Shown: positions 7,045 to 15,048, numbered from the stretch's first letter. The stretch is DNA of 23,691 nucleotides from Lachnospiraceae bacterium (GCA_900766815.1 CAAFWV010000024.1:1-23691); one strand, 5' to 3'. The notes: generated from the sequence alone by a model not told the origin. Made by a program: numbers and translations.

Positions 7045-8265
7045 ATGGCTTTAGTTAAACCCTTTGCGGCAATCATGCCAAAGCTTGGAATGGAGAAGCG
7101 GATAGCAGCGCTTCCCTATGATGTATACAACAGAGAAGAGGCAGTTGAGGTGGTTAAGAATAACCCCGATTCCTTCTTAAGAATAGACAGAGCGGAGACC
7201 AATTTCGGACCTGAGACAGATACTTATGCAGACTGTGTTTATGACAAGGCTAAGGAGCTTATTAATACCTGGATTGATGAGGGCAGGCTGGTGAAGCAGG
7301 ATAAGCCCATGTTCTACATATATCAGGAGATTATGAATGGCAGACCACAGACAGGTATTGTTGGCTGTGCTTCCGTTGCAGATTATGAGAACAATATAAT
7401 CAAGAAGCATGAGAATACCCTGGCAGCCAAGGAGGCTGACAGAATCAGACATATCGATACTACCAGTATGCAGACCGGTCCTATTTTCTTAGCCTTCAGA
7501 AGCAATAAGGAGATTGATGCTTTCCTGGCTCAGAAGACTTCCGAGAAGCCTTACTATGATTTCGTATCGGAGGATGGAATTACGCATAAGGTCTGGCTCG
7601 TAGATGATGATGCCGAGATAGAGTCAGTCGAGGGCTTTTTTGCAGCAATGAATGCAATATACATTGCGGACGGACATCACAGATGTGCATCTGCCTGCAA
7701 GGTGTCAGCCAAGCGCCATATAGAGGGAAAAGTGCAGGAGTCTGATTTCTTCATGAGCGTACTATTTCCGGAGAATCAGCTCAAGATTATGGACTACAAT
7801 AGGGTGGTGAAAGACCTAAACGGTTATGATGCAGCAACTTTCCTTGAGGAGCTGGAGACCTATTGTCATATAGGTGGAAGTGATATTCCGGTTAAACCCG
7901 CTAAGAAGGGTCAGGTCGGAATGTATCTGGACGGACAGTGGTTTAGTCTGGAGTTTAAGACTGAGTATTTAAGTGACGATCCGGTTGAGGGACTGGATGT
8001 ATCAATCCTGCAGAAGTATGTACTGGATGGCATGCTCGATATCAAGGACCCTAAGAATGATAAGAGGATAGATTTTGTCGGAGGAATCAGGGGACTGGAG
8101 GAGCTGGAACGCAGGGTTAACAGCGACTGCAGGGTTGCTTTTGCGATGTATCCGACCGATATCAATGAGTTGTTTGATGTGGCAGATGCTTCAAGACTTA
8201 TGCCGCCTAAGAGCACATGGTTTGAGCCGAAGCTTCGTAGTGGACTGTTCTTACACAGCATATAA
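7045..8265 (+). CDS. DUF1015 family protein (serine-locus associated)
   Basis: The 406 aa match the DUF1015 family across their length: VKPFAAIMP at the start, AALPYDVYN (21-29), KKHENT (120-125), DRIRHID (132-138) and the diagnostic IADGHHRCASA (207-217). The family is uncharacterised as far as I know, and is often found beside serA/serC in clostridia and Thermotogae. The DGHHR pentad (209-213) recalls the D/E-G-H-x-R box of the ParB/sulfiredoxin-like fold, which includes free-serine kinases; this resemblance is my inference. AAGGAG precedes ATG 7045. The GlgB-like gene follows after 14 bp in the same operon. No signal peptide or membrane segment is seen. The family call is firm; any enzymatic role is speculative. 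Confidence 0.88.
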   Translation: MALVKPFAAIMPKLGMEKRIAALPYDVYNREEAVEVVKNNPDSFLRIDRAETNFGPETDTYADCVYDKAKELINTWIDEGRLVKQDKPMFYIYQEIMNGRPQTGIVGCASVADYENNIIKKHENTLAAKEADRIRHIDTTSMQTGPIFLAFRSNKEIDAFLAQKTSEKPYYDFVSEDGITHKVWLVDDDAEIESVEGFFAAMNAIYIADGHHRCASACKVSAKRHIEGKVQESDFFMSVLFPENQLKIMDYNRVVKDLNGYDAATFLEELETYCHIGGSDIPVKPAKKGQVGMYLDGQWFSLEFKTEYLSDDPVEGLDVSILQKYVLDGMLDIKDPKNDKRIDFVGGIRGLEELERRVNSDCRVAFAMYPTDINELFDVADASRLMPPKSTWFEPKLRSGLFLHSI

Positions 8266-8279
8266 TCGGAGGTGATCAG

Positions 8280-10379
8280 GTGAAGGATAAGCTATACAAA
8301 ATGATGGATTGGCCCGGAATTGAGGCTATCGTATATGGTGAGGAGAGCTCACCTCAGAATCTGCTCGGAAGACATTCAACAGCAACCAATACACTGTATC
8401 AGTGCTTCTTCCCTAATGCCAAGGAAGTTAAGCTGTGTATTGAATCCGAAGGCAGAGATGCCAAGGAATATGTCATGGAGATGGCCGATGAAGAGGGCTT
8501 CTATGCATATGCACTGCTTGGCAAGGTTAAGGATGACTATTCATATATTGTGACAGATATTAACGGCGTGAAGACGACTGTAAAGGATCCGTATTATTAC
8601 AGTGCGATGTTGAAACCCGAGGATAGCAGGAAGTTCAATTCGGGTACAGAGACAGAGGGCTATAAGTATATGGGAGCCCACGTAGAGACAATCGATGGCG
8701 TTAAGGGTGTGGCTTTCAGAGTATGGGCACCCAATGCCATGAGAGTGTCAGTTCTGGGCGATTTTAACGCATGGAACGGTAAGGCCAATCCTATGATGAA
8801 GGATGAGGAGAGCGGAATCTTCACACTCTTTATTCCGGGACTTACAGGTGGATGTGAATACAAGTATGAGATTAAGGGACACGGCGGCCTGGTGTGCATA
8901 AAGCTTGACCCTTATTCATATGAGTGTAATGACGGCAAGAGCGTGGTGCCGTCCAATGCGCGCTTCAAGTGGGAAGATAAGGAATACTTCGATGTCAGAA
9001 GCGGTGCCAAGCTTGATGCGTCTCCCGTTAACATCTACGAGACTGAGATTGGACGCATCACCGATAAGAAGGGTGAACTTGGAAAAAGTGCGATAACTGA
9101 CCTTATAGGTTATCTTAAGAAGATGGGCTATAACTATCTCAAGCTTACCATGAAGGGTGACGACAGCTATATGCTGCCTGCAGGTGTTGGCGCGGCGAGT
9201 GTTAAGAATCTGGTTAATGCTCTTCATAAGGAGAATATCGGTATTCTATATACCTGGAATCCAAGCTTTTTTGCTGTAACCAATGAGGGTATGAGTAAGT
9301 TCGACGGCACATATCTGTATGGTCATATGGATATGCGCAAGAGATATAATAATGCCTTTGGCGGATTCTATTATAACTACGGTAGGGAAGAGGTACTGTC
9401 ATATCTGTATTCCGCAGCCAATTATTGGATGAAGGAATTCCATATGGACGGCTTCCATATAGAGGGTCTGTCAAGCATGCTCTATCTGGATTATGCCAAG
9501 TATGACGGTGAGTGGATAGCCAATATCTACGGCGGACATGAGAATCTGGAGGCTATTGAGTTTATCAAGGAGCTCAATCTCAAGCTTCATAAGGCATATC
9601 CTTATGTAATTATGACTACCAGAGAGGAGAGTGCTTTCCCGAAGGTAACTTCTTCGAATAAGGATGGCGGACTCGGTTTTGATTTCGTATATAACAACGG
9701 TTTTACGGAGGATTATCTGAGCTTTATTAAGGGAGACAGAGCCTTTGAAGAACTTCATATGCTCACAGACCACTTTGCATATGAATATTCCGAGAATTAT
9801 ATATCTGCCCTGTCTAAAGAGACTGTGCTTGCAGCCAATGATTATGACTATGTAAGAGTTAAGAACGGAGCGAGATTCGTTGATTATGTACCGGTTCCGG
9901 ATGAGAATAAGGGAACTGTTGTAAGAGCAACACTTGCTTTCTTCATGGCGCATCCCGGTAAGAAGTTAATGTATTGCGGTCAGGATGATGAAAACTTAAG
10001 TCTTGCGCTTGGACAACTGTATAACACAGAACCTGCGCTATATTCACTTGATAATAGTCCATATGGAATCGAGTGGATCAATAACCTCGATAAGGGTGAC
10101 GGCGTGCTCAGCTTCATCAGGAAGAGTGAGAAGGCAGAGGATATGATTATTGTCGTTTGCAACTTCTCATGTAAAGATATCAATAATCATAAACTGGGTG
10201 TTATGAGACCGGGTAAATATAAACAGATATTCAATTCCGAGGATAAGAAGTTCGGCGGCAAGGCAGCAACTGCTGTCAAGCCTAAGGAGACTGTGGAGGA
10301 ATTCTACGAGGGAAGATATCATACAATCACCATTAAAATACCTGCAATGTCTGTATCATATTATAAATATGTTGAATAA
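8280..10379 (+). CDS. Degenerate 1,4-alpha-glucan branching enzyme homologue (GlgB-like, probably not a standard catalyst)
   Basis: The 699 aa keep the GlgB architecture: N1-type beta domain (about 25-110, NLLGRH), CBM48 (about 128-225; GVAFRVWAPNAMRVSVLGD), GH13 barrel (about 248-590; YYNYGREEVLSYL, EFHMDGF, GGLGFDF, HPGKKLMY) and a beta C-terminal domain. The active site is altered. The DWVPGHF-type motif is TWNPSFF (325-331), losing Asp and His. RVDA is HIEG (393-396), so the nucleophile Asp aligns with E395 and the preceding Arg with His. LSHDEV is LSKETV (511-516), replacing the catalytic His-Asp with Lys-Glu. Only the acid/base Glu of AEEST seems kept (REES, E449). The substrate loop before region I is also shortened. 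The frame is intact, so this is a maintained pseudoenzyme or altered-function protein, not a decayed gene. Start GTG 8280 has an excellent SD (GGAGGTGATC). A terminator follows directly. Confidence 0.85.
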   Translation: MKDKLYKMMDWPGIEAIVYGEESSPQNLLGRHSTATNTLYQCFFPNAKEVKLCIESEGRDAKEYVMEMADEEGFYAYALLGKVKDDYSYIVTDINGVKTTVKDPYYYSAMLKPEDSRKFNSGTETEGYKYMGAHVETIDGVKGVAFRVWAPNAMRVSVLGDFNAWNGKANPMMKDEESGIFTLFIPGLTGGCEYKYEIKGHGGLVCIKLDPYSYECNDGKSVVPSNARFKWEDKEYFDVRSGAKLDASPVNIYETEIGRITDKKGELGKSAITDLIGYLKKMGYNYLKLTMKGDDSYMLPAGVGAASVKNLVNALHKENIGILYTWNPSFFAVTNEGMSKFDGTYLYGHMDMRKRYNNAFGGFYYNYGREEVLSYLYSAANYWMKEFHMDGFHIEGLSSMLYLDYAKYDGEWIANIYGGHENLEAIEFIKELNLKLHKAYPYVIMTTREESAFPKVTSSNKDGGLGFDFVYNNGFTEDYLSFIKGDRAFEELHMLTDHFAYEYSENYISALSKETVLAANDYDYVRVKNGARFVDYVPVPDENKGTVVRATLAFFMAHPGKKLMYCGQDDENLSLALGQLYNTEPALYSLDNSPYGIEWINNLDKGDGVLSFIRKSEKAEDMIIVVCNFSCKDINNHKLGVMRPGKYKQIFNSEDKKFGGKAATAVKPKETVEEFYEGRYHTITIKIPAMSVSYYKYVE

Positions 10380-10409
10380 AAATAAGGGCTGCTTGGCAGC
10401 CCTTATTTT
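10380..10409 (+). terminator. Intrinsic terminator after the GlgB-like gene
   Basis: A 13-bp stem (10380-10392 with 10396-10408; GGGCTGC/GCAGCCC core) with a 3-nt loop and T-rich 3' arm, beginning one base after the stop codon. Confidence 0.88.
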
Positions 10410-10422
10410 GTGAGATTTATCA

Positions 10423-10451
10423 TTGCCAATACGGATATAAATATCTATAAT
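10423..10451 (+). promoter_or_regulatory. Promoter for leuS operon
   Basis: TTGCCA (10423-10428), a 17-bp spacer, then TATAAT (10446-10451). The expected leader is only about 26 nt to ATG 10484, too short for a T-box, although T-boxes often control aminoacyl-tRNA synthetase genes in Firmicutes. Confidence 0.75.
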
Positions 10452-10483
10452 AATAGGGTATGTAAATAAATCGGAGGCTAAAT

Positions 10484-12913
10484 ATGACAACACCATATAA
10501 TCATAGTGAAATTGAAAAGAAATGGCAGGCTTACTGGGATAAGAACCAGACCTTCAAGACAGATGTTTGGGATTTCTCCAAGCCAAAGTATTATGTTCTT
10601 GATATGTTCCCCTATCCCTCGGGAGTAGGCTTACATGCCGGACATCCTGAAGGATATACAGCAACTGATATTGTATCGAGAATGAAGAGAATGCAGGGCT
10701 ACAATGTCCTTCATCCTATGGGCTATGACAGTTTCGGACTGCCCGCTGAGCAGTATGCCGTAACAACAGGTAATCATCCGAACGGCTTTACCGAGGAGAA
10801 TATTAAGACTTTTTCTAAGCAGCTTAAAGAGCTTGGCTTTGACTACGACTGGAGCAAGATGGTAGCAACCTCTGATCCTTCGTTCTATAAGTGGACTCAG
10901 TGGATATTCAAGAAGTTATATGAGAAGGGCTATGCCAAGTACATCGACATGCCGGTTAACTGGTGTGAGGAGCTTGGTACAGTTTTATCCAATGATGAGG
11001 TTATTGACGGCAAGTCAGAGAGAGGCGGATACCCTGTAATCAGAAAGAATATGAAGCAGTGGGTTATCGACCAGCCTGCCTTCGCTGAAGAGCTTCTGGA
11101 AGGACTTAATGAGATTGACTGGCCTGAGTCTACCAAGGAAATCCAGCGTAACTGGATCGGTAAGTCAACAGGTATAGAAGTGGAGTTTGAGATTGTCGGA
11201 GGTGGCAAGTTCTCTATCTTCACAACCTGTATCGAGACAATATATGGAATCACCTTCATGGTTTTAGCTCCCGATGGCAAGATTGTAGAAGGTCTGCTTG
11301 ACAGAGTTGAGAATATAGATGAAGTTAAGTCATATATCGAAGAGACCAAGAAGAAGAACGATATGGACCGTACCGAGCTTAACAAGGGTAAGAGCGGATG
11401 TGAGCTCAAGGGTGTAACCTGTATTAACCCTGTTAACGGCAAGGAAGTAAGAATGTTCATCGGAGACTTCGTTCTTGCAAGCTACGGAACAGGTGCTGTC
11501 ATGGCTGTACCCAGTCATGACCAGAGAGACTTCGAGTATGCGATTGCACACAACATTGAGATGATCCAGGTAATTGACGGACCCGGTGTTGATGTAAGCA
11601 AGCAGGCTCTTGAGAAACATGATTATCTTGGCAAGGGCTTCAAGCTCATCAACTCAGAAGAGTTCACAGGCATGACTGTAGAGGATGCTAAGGAAGCAAT
11701 TACAGTTAAGCTTGAGAAGATGGGTATCGCTAAGAGGTGTGTAAACTATCACTTCAGAGAGTGGATATTCGCACGTCAGCGTTACTGGGGTGAGCCTGTG
11801 CCTGTAGTTCATACCGAGGATGGCAAGATTCACGTGCTCGATGATGATGAGCTTCCGCTTATCCTTCCTGAGCTTGAGGACTACAAGGGCAAGAACGGCA
11901 AGGCTCCTCTTGAGAACGCAACAGAATGGAAACAGTACGACCATAACGGAATCAAGGGTATTAGAGAAACCTCTACAATGCCCGGTTCAGCAGGAAGCAG
12001 CTGGTATTATTTCAGATATATTGATCCGGATAATGATAAAGAGTTTGCAAGTCAGGAGCTTATTAAGCATTGGATGCCGGTCGACCTCTATGTAGGCGGA
12101 CCTGAGCATGCCGTAGGTCACCTGATGTATTCAAGAATCTGGAACAGATTCTTATATAATGAAGGTCTCTCACCTGTTAAGGAGCCATTCAAGAAGCTGG
12201 TTCACCAGGGTATGATTCTCGGTGAGAATGGAATCAAAATGGGTAAGAGATTCCCTGAGTTCGTGGTCAATCCGTCAGATGTTGTAAGAGAGTACGGCGC
12301 AGATACACTCAGACTCTATGAGATGTTCATGGGACCTCTTGAGGTGTCTAAGCCATGGAGCTCACAGGGTGTTGAGGGAGCCAGAAGATTCATTAACCGT
12401 GTATGGAACTTCTTCACAGATTCAGAGAAGATTAATGATTCAGCCAAGGCTAACTTAACCAAGCTCTATCATCAGACAGTTAAGAAGGTTACCAATGACT
12501 TCGAGAAGCTGGCATTCAATACAGCCATCTCTCAGATGATGATTTTCGTTAATGCCGTATACAAGGAGGGTTCATGCCCTAAGGAATACGCAGAGGGTAT
12601 CATTAAGATGCTCTCATGCATCACACCTCATGTAGGTGAGGAAATCTGGGCAAGCCTTGGCCATGAGGACACCATCGCCTTCGAGCCATGGCCAACTTAT
12701 GATGAAAATGAATGTAAGGAAGATACAATAGAAATCGGTGTTCAGGTATGTGGTAAGGTCAGAGGTAAGGTTGTTCTTGGTGTAAACGAGGACAAGGACT
12801 CTGCTTTAGCTAAGGCTAAGGAAGCCGACGGCGTGGCACCCTTCATCGAGGGCAAGACCATCGTCAAGGAGATATACGTACCGGGCAAGATCGTCAACAT
12901 TGTTGTTAAGTAA
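10484..12913 (+). CDS. leuS: Leucyl-tRNA synthetase
   Basis: Charges tRNA-Leu; a cytoplasmic class Ia synthetase. The 809 aa is normal for the bacterial type with an inserted CP1 editing domain. Order: catalytic core with a HIGH-type motif HAGH (51-54), CP1 editing domain (about 225-420), leucine-specific region, KMSKS region, anticodon-binding helices and C-terminal domain. Two departures from consensus are visible. The editing-site TTRPDT motif is TTCIET (247-252), though the GTGAVMAVPSHDQRD segment with the conserved Asp (D346) is kept. The KMSKS loop is KMGKR (585-589) followed by FPEFVVNP. Both sit in otherwise well conserved sequence, so they are probably lineage features rather than errors. 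GGAGG lies before ATG 10484. The sortase gene starts 5 bp after the stop. Confidence 0.97.
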   Translation: MTTPYNHSEIEKKWQAYWDKNQTFKTDVWDFSKPKYYVLDMFPYPSGVGLHAGHPEGYTATDIVSRMKRMQGYNVLHPMGYDSFGLPAEQYAVTTGNHPNGFTEENIKTFSKQLKELGFDYDWSKMVATSDPSFYKWTQWIFKKLYEKGYAKYIDMPVNWCEELGTVLSNDEVIDGKSERGGYPVIRKNMKQWVIDQPAFAEELLEGLNEIDWPESTKEIQRNWIGKSTGIEVEFEIVGGGKFSIFTTCIETIYGITFMVLAPDGKIVEGLLDRVENIDEVKSYIEETKKKNDMDRTELNKGKSGCELKGVTCINPVNGKEVRMFIGDFVLASYGTGAVMAVPSHDQRDFEYAIAHNIEMIQVIDGPGVDVSKQALEKHDYLGKGFKLINSEEFTGMTVEDAKEAITVKLEKMGIAKRCVNYHFREWIFARQRYWGEPVPVVHTEDGKIHVLDDDELPLILPELEDYKGKNGKAPLENATEWKQYDHNGIKGIRETSTMPGSAGSSWYYFRYIDPDNDKEFASQELIKHWMPVDLYVGGPEHAVGHLMYSRIWNRFLYNEGLSPVKEPFKKLVHQGMILGENGIKMGKRFPEFVVNPSDVVREYGADTLRLYEMFMGPLEVSKPWSSQGVEGARRFINRVWNFFTDSEKINDSAKANLTKLYHQTVKKVTNDFEKLAFNTAISQMMIFVNAVYKEGSCPKEYAEGIIKMLSCITPHVGEEIWASLGHEDTIAFEPWPTYDENECKEDTIEIGVQVCGKVRGKVVLGVNEDKDSALAKAKEADGVAPFIEGKTIVKEIYVPGKIVNIVVK

Positions 12914-12918
12914 TTGAT

Positions 12919-14142
12919 ATGGAGTCAAATCAGGAGACATATTCACTTAGAGGGCGAACCTTTCGAACGAAGACTGATTATGCCAGAGCCTGGCATGACA
13001 ACAGAGTCATCACACAGATAGAGGCAAGCTTTAACAAAAGTGATATTACTCAGGTATCCAATTTAAGAAGGTCACTGGAGAATAATAAGGTTAAATTCGA
13101 ATCCATCCTGGGTCAGGATTTTCTGGATGAAATAATAAGCCTTGAGGAGCAACTGCTTAGGGAATCTGTTGAAGAGGAAGACTCCGGCAATAAAGGCAAG
13201 GGAGTCAGGGATAAGTCAAGACTTATGAATAAGCGAGAGCCCGGCGCTTCCAAGTCATCGAAGGATGGTAAGAAGAGTAAGAAGAGCAAGAGCAACCATA
13301 AGGCAGATAAGTCGAAGTCCTTAGAAGATTACACCCCTGACATGAAAAACGAAATCCTAAAAGAGCTTAAGAAGGCTCAGAGGAGAAGAAGCATACTTCT
13401 GTCAATTCTTGGTTTTTGTGTAGTCTTCAGTGTGGGTTATTTGATATATTATTATTCTTATTATGAGAAGAATGATATTGAGTACAATGAACTGTCAGCC
13501 CTTGTAGAAGAGGCAAGTGGTGGTACTGTTGAGATTAATTATACTGAGAAACAGGACAAACCGCCCATTCTTAAGAAATATGAGACTCTCTATAACAAGA
13601 ATAAGAAGCTTATCGGATGGCTCAAGATTGATGGCTGCGGAATAGACTATCCGGTTATGCAGACTTCCAATAATGAATATTATCTGGACCATAATTATAA
13701 TCAGGAATACGATAAGAACGGTTCGCTTTTCTTAGATAAGGACTGTGATGCAGCATTCCCGAACGATAACATGATTATCTACGGTCATCATATGAAGTCA
13801 GGTAAGATGTTCGGAAATCTGAATTACTATTCCAAGGAGAGCTTCTGGGAAGATAATAAGGAATTCACCTTCGATACTATATATGAGACCGGAACATATG
13901 CAGTAATGTATGTATTCCGCTCGAAGATATACAGTGAGGAGGAGATAGTCTTCAAATATTATCAGTTCATTGATGCTACAAGCGAGAATGAATTTAACTC
14001 CAATATGGAGGAGATGGCGAATATGTCACTGTATGACACAGGAGTTTCTGCAAGCTACGGAGACAAGCTAATCACACTGTCGACCTGTGATTCCTCAGAG
14101 GCTGACGGAAGATTCGTAGTTGTGGCCAAGAAGATAAAGTAG
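12919..14142 (+). CDS. srtB: Class B sortase with long cytoplasmic N-terminal extension
   Basis: A membrane transpeptidase that cuts a sorting signal and attaches the protein to the cell wall. Layout of the 407 aa: a cytoplasmic region of about 155 residues containing a helical segment (8-82) and a Lys/Ser-rich stretch (92-134), one transmembrane helix (about 158-179), and a sortase B domain (about 215-407). The active site is complete: IIYGHHMKSG (286-295) with the catalytic His, LSTC (387-390) with nucleophile C390, and GRFVVVAKK with R398. Class B sortases usually have only a short N-terminus, so the extension is odd. The start ATG 12919 has no clear ribosome binding site and lies 5 bp after leuS, so translation may depend on coupling. 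A candidate substrate with an SPKTG signal is encoded at 16440-21338. Class B rests on motif context. Confidence 0.9.
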   Translation: MESNQETYSLRGRTFRTKTDYARAWHDNRVITQIEASFNKSDITQVSNLRRSLENNKVKFESILGQDFLDEIISLEEQLLRESVEEEDSGNKGKGVRDKSRLMNKREPGASKSSKDGKKSKKSKSNHKADKSKSLEDYTPDMKNEILKELKKAQRRRSILLSILGFCVVFSVGYLIYYYSYYEKNDIEYNELSALVEEASGGTVEINYTEKQDKPPILKKYETLYNKNKKLIGWLKIDGCGIDYPVMQTSNNEYYLDHNYNQEYDKNGSLFLDKDCDAAFPNDNMIIYGHHMKSGKMFGNLNYYSKESFWEDNKEFTFDTIYETGTYAVMYVFRSKIYSEEEIVFKYYQFIDATSENEFNSNMEEMANMSLYDTGVSASYGDKLITLSTCDSSEADGRFVVVAKKIK

Positions 14143-14147
14143 GACTT

Positions 14148-14738
14148 ATGAATCGGGATACGGATAAGGATAAGTATAAGTATAAGGAAATCAATAATTC
14201 GGAAATCTATAGTCAGGCAAAAGGTGTTGCTTCGGAGATAATTCATGTTGCTAAGCTAAGTAAGGGACAGATACTTGTTGTAGGCTGTTCCACAAGCGAG
14301 GTTTGCGGAGATAAGATTGGAACCAATTCAAGTATCGATGTTGCAAGAGCGGTATTTAGCGGAATATATGATGCCTGCAATGAGAGCGGCATATATGTTG
14401 CCACTCAGTGCTGCGAACATCTAAACAGAGCAATTATTATCGAGGCCGAGGCAGTACCCGGAGCGGAGATAGTAAATGTTGTTCCATATCCAAAGGCAGG
14501 CGGCTCGCTGTCAACAGTAGCATATGAGACATTTAATAACCCGATTGCCCTTGAAGAAATCAAGGCAGATGCCGGAATTGATATAGGTGGTACACTTATC
14601 GGCATGCACCTTAAGAAGGTAGCCGTACCGGTCCGTCTTGAGAATAATACTATAGGCAAAGCCCATGTAATTGCAGCAAGAACCAGAGCTAAGTTTATCG
14701 GTGGCGAAAGAGCCCACTATAATGATGAGTTGAAGTGA
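14148..14738 (+). CDS. YwlG/UPF0340 (TIGR01440) family protein
   Basis: The 196 aa carry the family's conserved patches: VGCSTSEVCG (45-54), GTNSS (58-62), TQCCEHLNRA (87-96), PYPKAGGS (113-120) and DIGGTLIGMHL (145-155). An N-terminal extension of about 15 charged residues (Asp/Lys/Tyr-rich) precedes the domain; the usual length is about 180 aa. It is a soluble cytoplasmic protein of unknown function in Firmicutes; clustered Cys/His residues hint at metal or ligand binding, but nothing is established to my knowledge. ATG 14148 is 5 bp after the sortase stop with a weak AGGA, so it is the last gene of the leuS operon. The 17-bp hairpin at 14870-14917 could end the transcript. Confidence 0.87.
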   Translation: MNRDTDKDKYKYKEINNSEIYSQAKGVASEIIHVAKLSKGQILVVGCSTSEVCGDKIGTNSSIDVARAVFSGIYDACNESGIYVATQCCEHLNRAIIIEAEAVPGAEIVNVVPYPKAGGSLSTVAYETFNNPIALEEIKADAGIDIGGTLIGMHLKKVAVPVRLENNTIGKAHVIAARTRAKFIGGERAHYNDELK

Positions 14739-14758
14739 AGTGTTGGGAAGGCTTAGAT

Positions 14759-14862
14759 TGTAATATTGATATGGTGTTATATTTTTTTAATGTAATAATG
14801 ATATTTTGTAATAATGATACATTGTTATCATGTTAGATTGATACAATGTTAGATTGTAAATT
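14759..14862. repeat. Degenerate period-16 tandem array
   Basis: Six 16-nt units and one half unit in phase: TGTAATATTGATATGG (14759), TGTTATATTTTTTTAA (14775), TGTAATAATGATATTT (14791), TGTAATAATGATACAT (14807), the 8-mer TGTTATCA (14823), TGTTAGATTGATACAA (14831), TGTTAGATTGTAAATT (14847). Every unit starts TGT; the approximate consensus is TGTWAKATTGATAYAW. It is non-coding and AT-rich, just downstream of the leuS operon. Confidence 0.75.
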
Positions 14863-14869
14863 GTTCGAT

Positions 14870-14917
14870 GAAAGCGGGGTATAAGACGACGAGAATCGTT
14901 TCTTATACCCCGCTTTC
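14870..14917. terminator. Long hairpin, likely terminator of the leuS-srtB-UPF0340 transcript
   Basis: A perfect 17-bp inverted repeat: GAAAGCGGGGTATAAGA (14870-14886) and its complement (14901-14917), with a 14-nt loop that can add a CGA/TCG pairing. Only a modest T-rich stretch follows (TTATTTATG), so it may be a terminator, a repeat element or both. The arm holds the GGGGTAT motif shared with three other hairpins around the Rpn gene. Confidence 0.65.
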
Positions 14918-14932
14918 TTATTTATGGGCTTG

Positions 14933-14970
14933 CGGGGTACTAGAGTTATTACTTGCTAATCCATACCCCG
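14933..14970. repeat. GGGGTA-arm hairpin, left flank
   Basis: CGGGGTA (14933-14939) pairs with TACCCCG (14964-14970) across a 24-nt loop. The right arm lies in a 17-nt sequence (14960-14976, TCCATACCCCGTCGTAA) that recurs with one mismatch at 16160-16176. Confidence 0.55.
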
Positions 14971-14976
14971 TCGTAA
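14960..14976 (+). repeat. Direct repeat, left copy
   Basis: TCCATACCCCGTCGTAA matches 16160-16176 at 16 of 17 positions (T/G difference). The copies are exactly 1200 bp apart and bracket the Rpn gene. Confidence 0.7.
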
Positions 14977-14980
14977 CAAA

Positions 14981-15019
14981 ATACATCGGAATCCCTAAAT
15001 ATAGGAAATCCCGATGTAT
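14981..15019. repeat. Inverted repeat ATACATCGG / CCGATGTAT
   Basis: A 9-bp outer stem (14981-14989 with 15011-15019) with an inner CCTA/TAGG stem (14994-14997 with 15002-15005), forming a two-part hairpin. No T-run follows on the plus strand, so it does not look like a terminator. Confidence 0.55.
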
Positions 15020-15048
15020 CGCTCTCTTAGCCAACCTCAATTAACCTC

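Noticed and set aside
6942..7076. Upstream extension of the minus-strand 93-aa gene adding a hydrophobic N-terminus
   Set aside because: It would cross the divergent promoters and the start of the DUF1015 gene; the internal ATG at 6941 has an ideal GGAGGA. The hydrophobic stretch is read-through of AT-rich intergenic DNA.
8280..10379. Reading the GlgB-like gene as a decaying pseudogene
   Set aside because: The frame is intact over 699 codons, framework motifs are conserved, and translation and termination signals are excellent; only the active site differs.
10410..10483. T-box leader upstream of leuS
   Set aside because: The promoter places transcription start about 26 nt before the ATG; there is no T-box sequence and no room for the specifier stem.
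14759..14862. CRISPR array
   Set aside because: Units are 16 nt, directly abutting, degenerate and without spacers; no cas genes are present.
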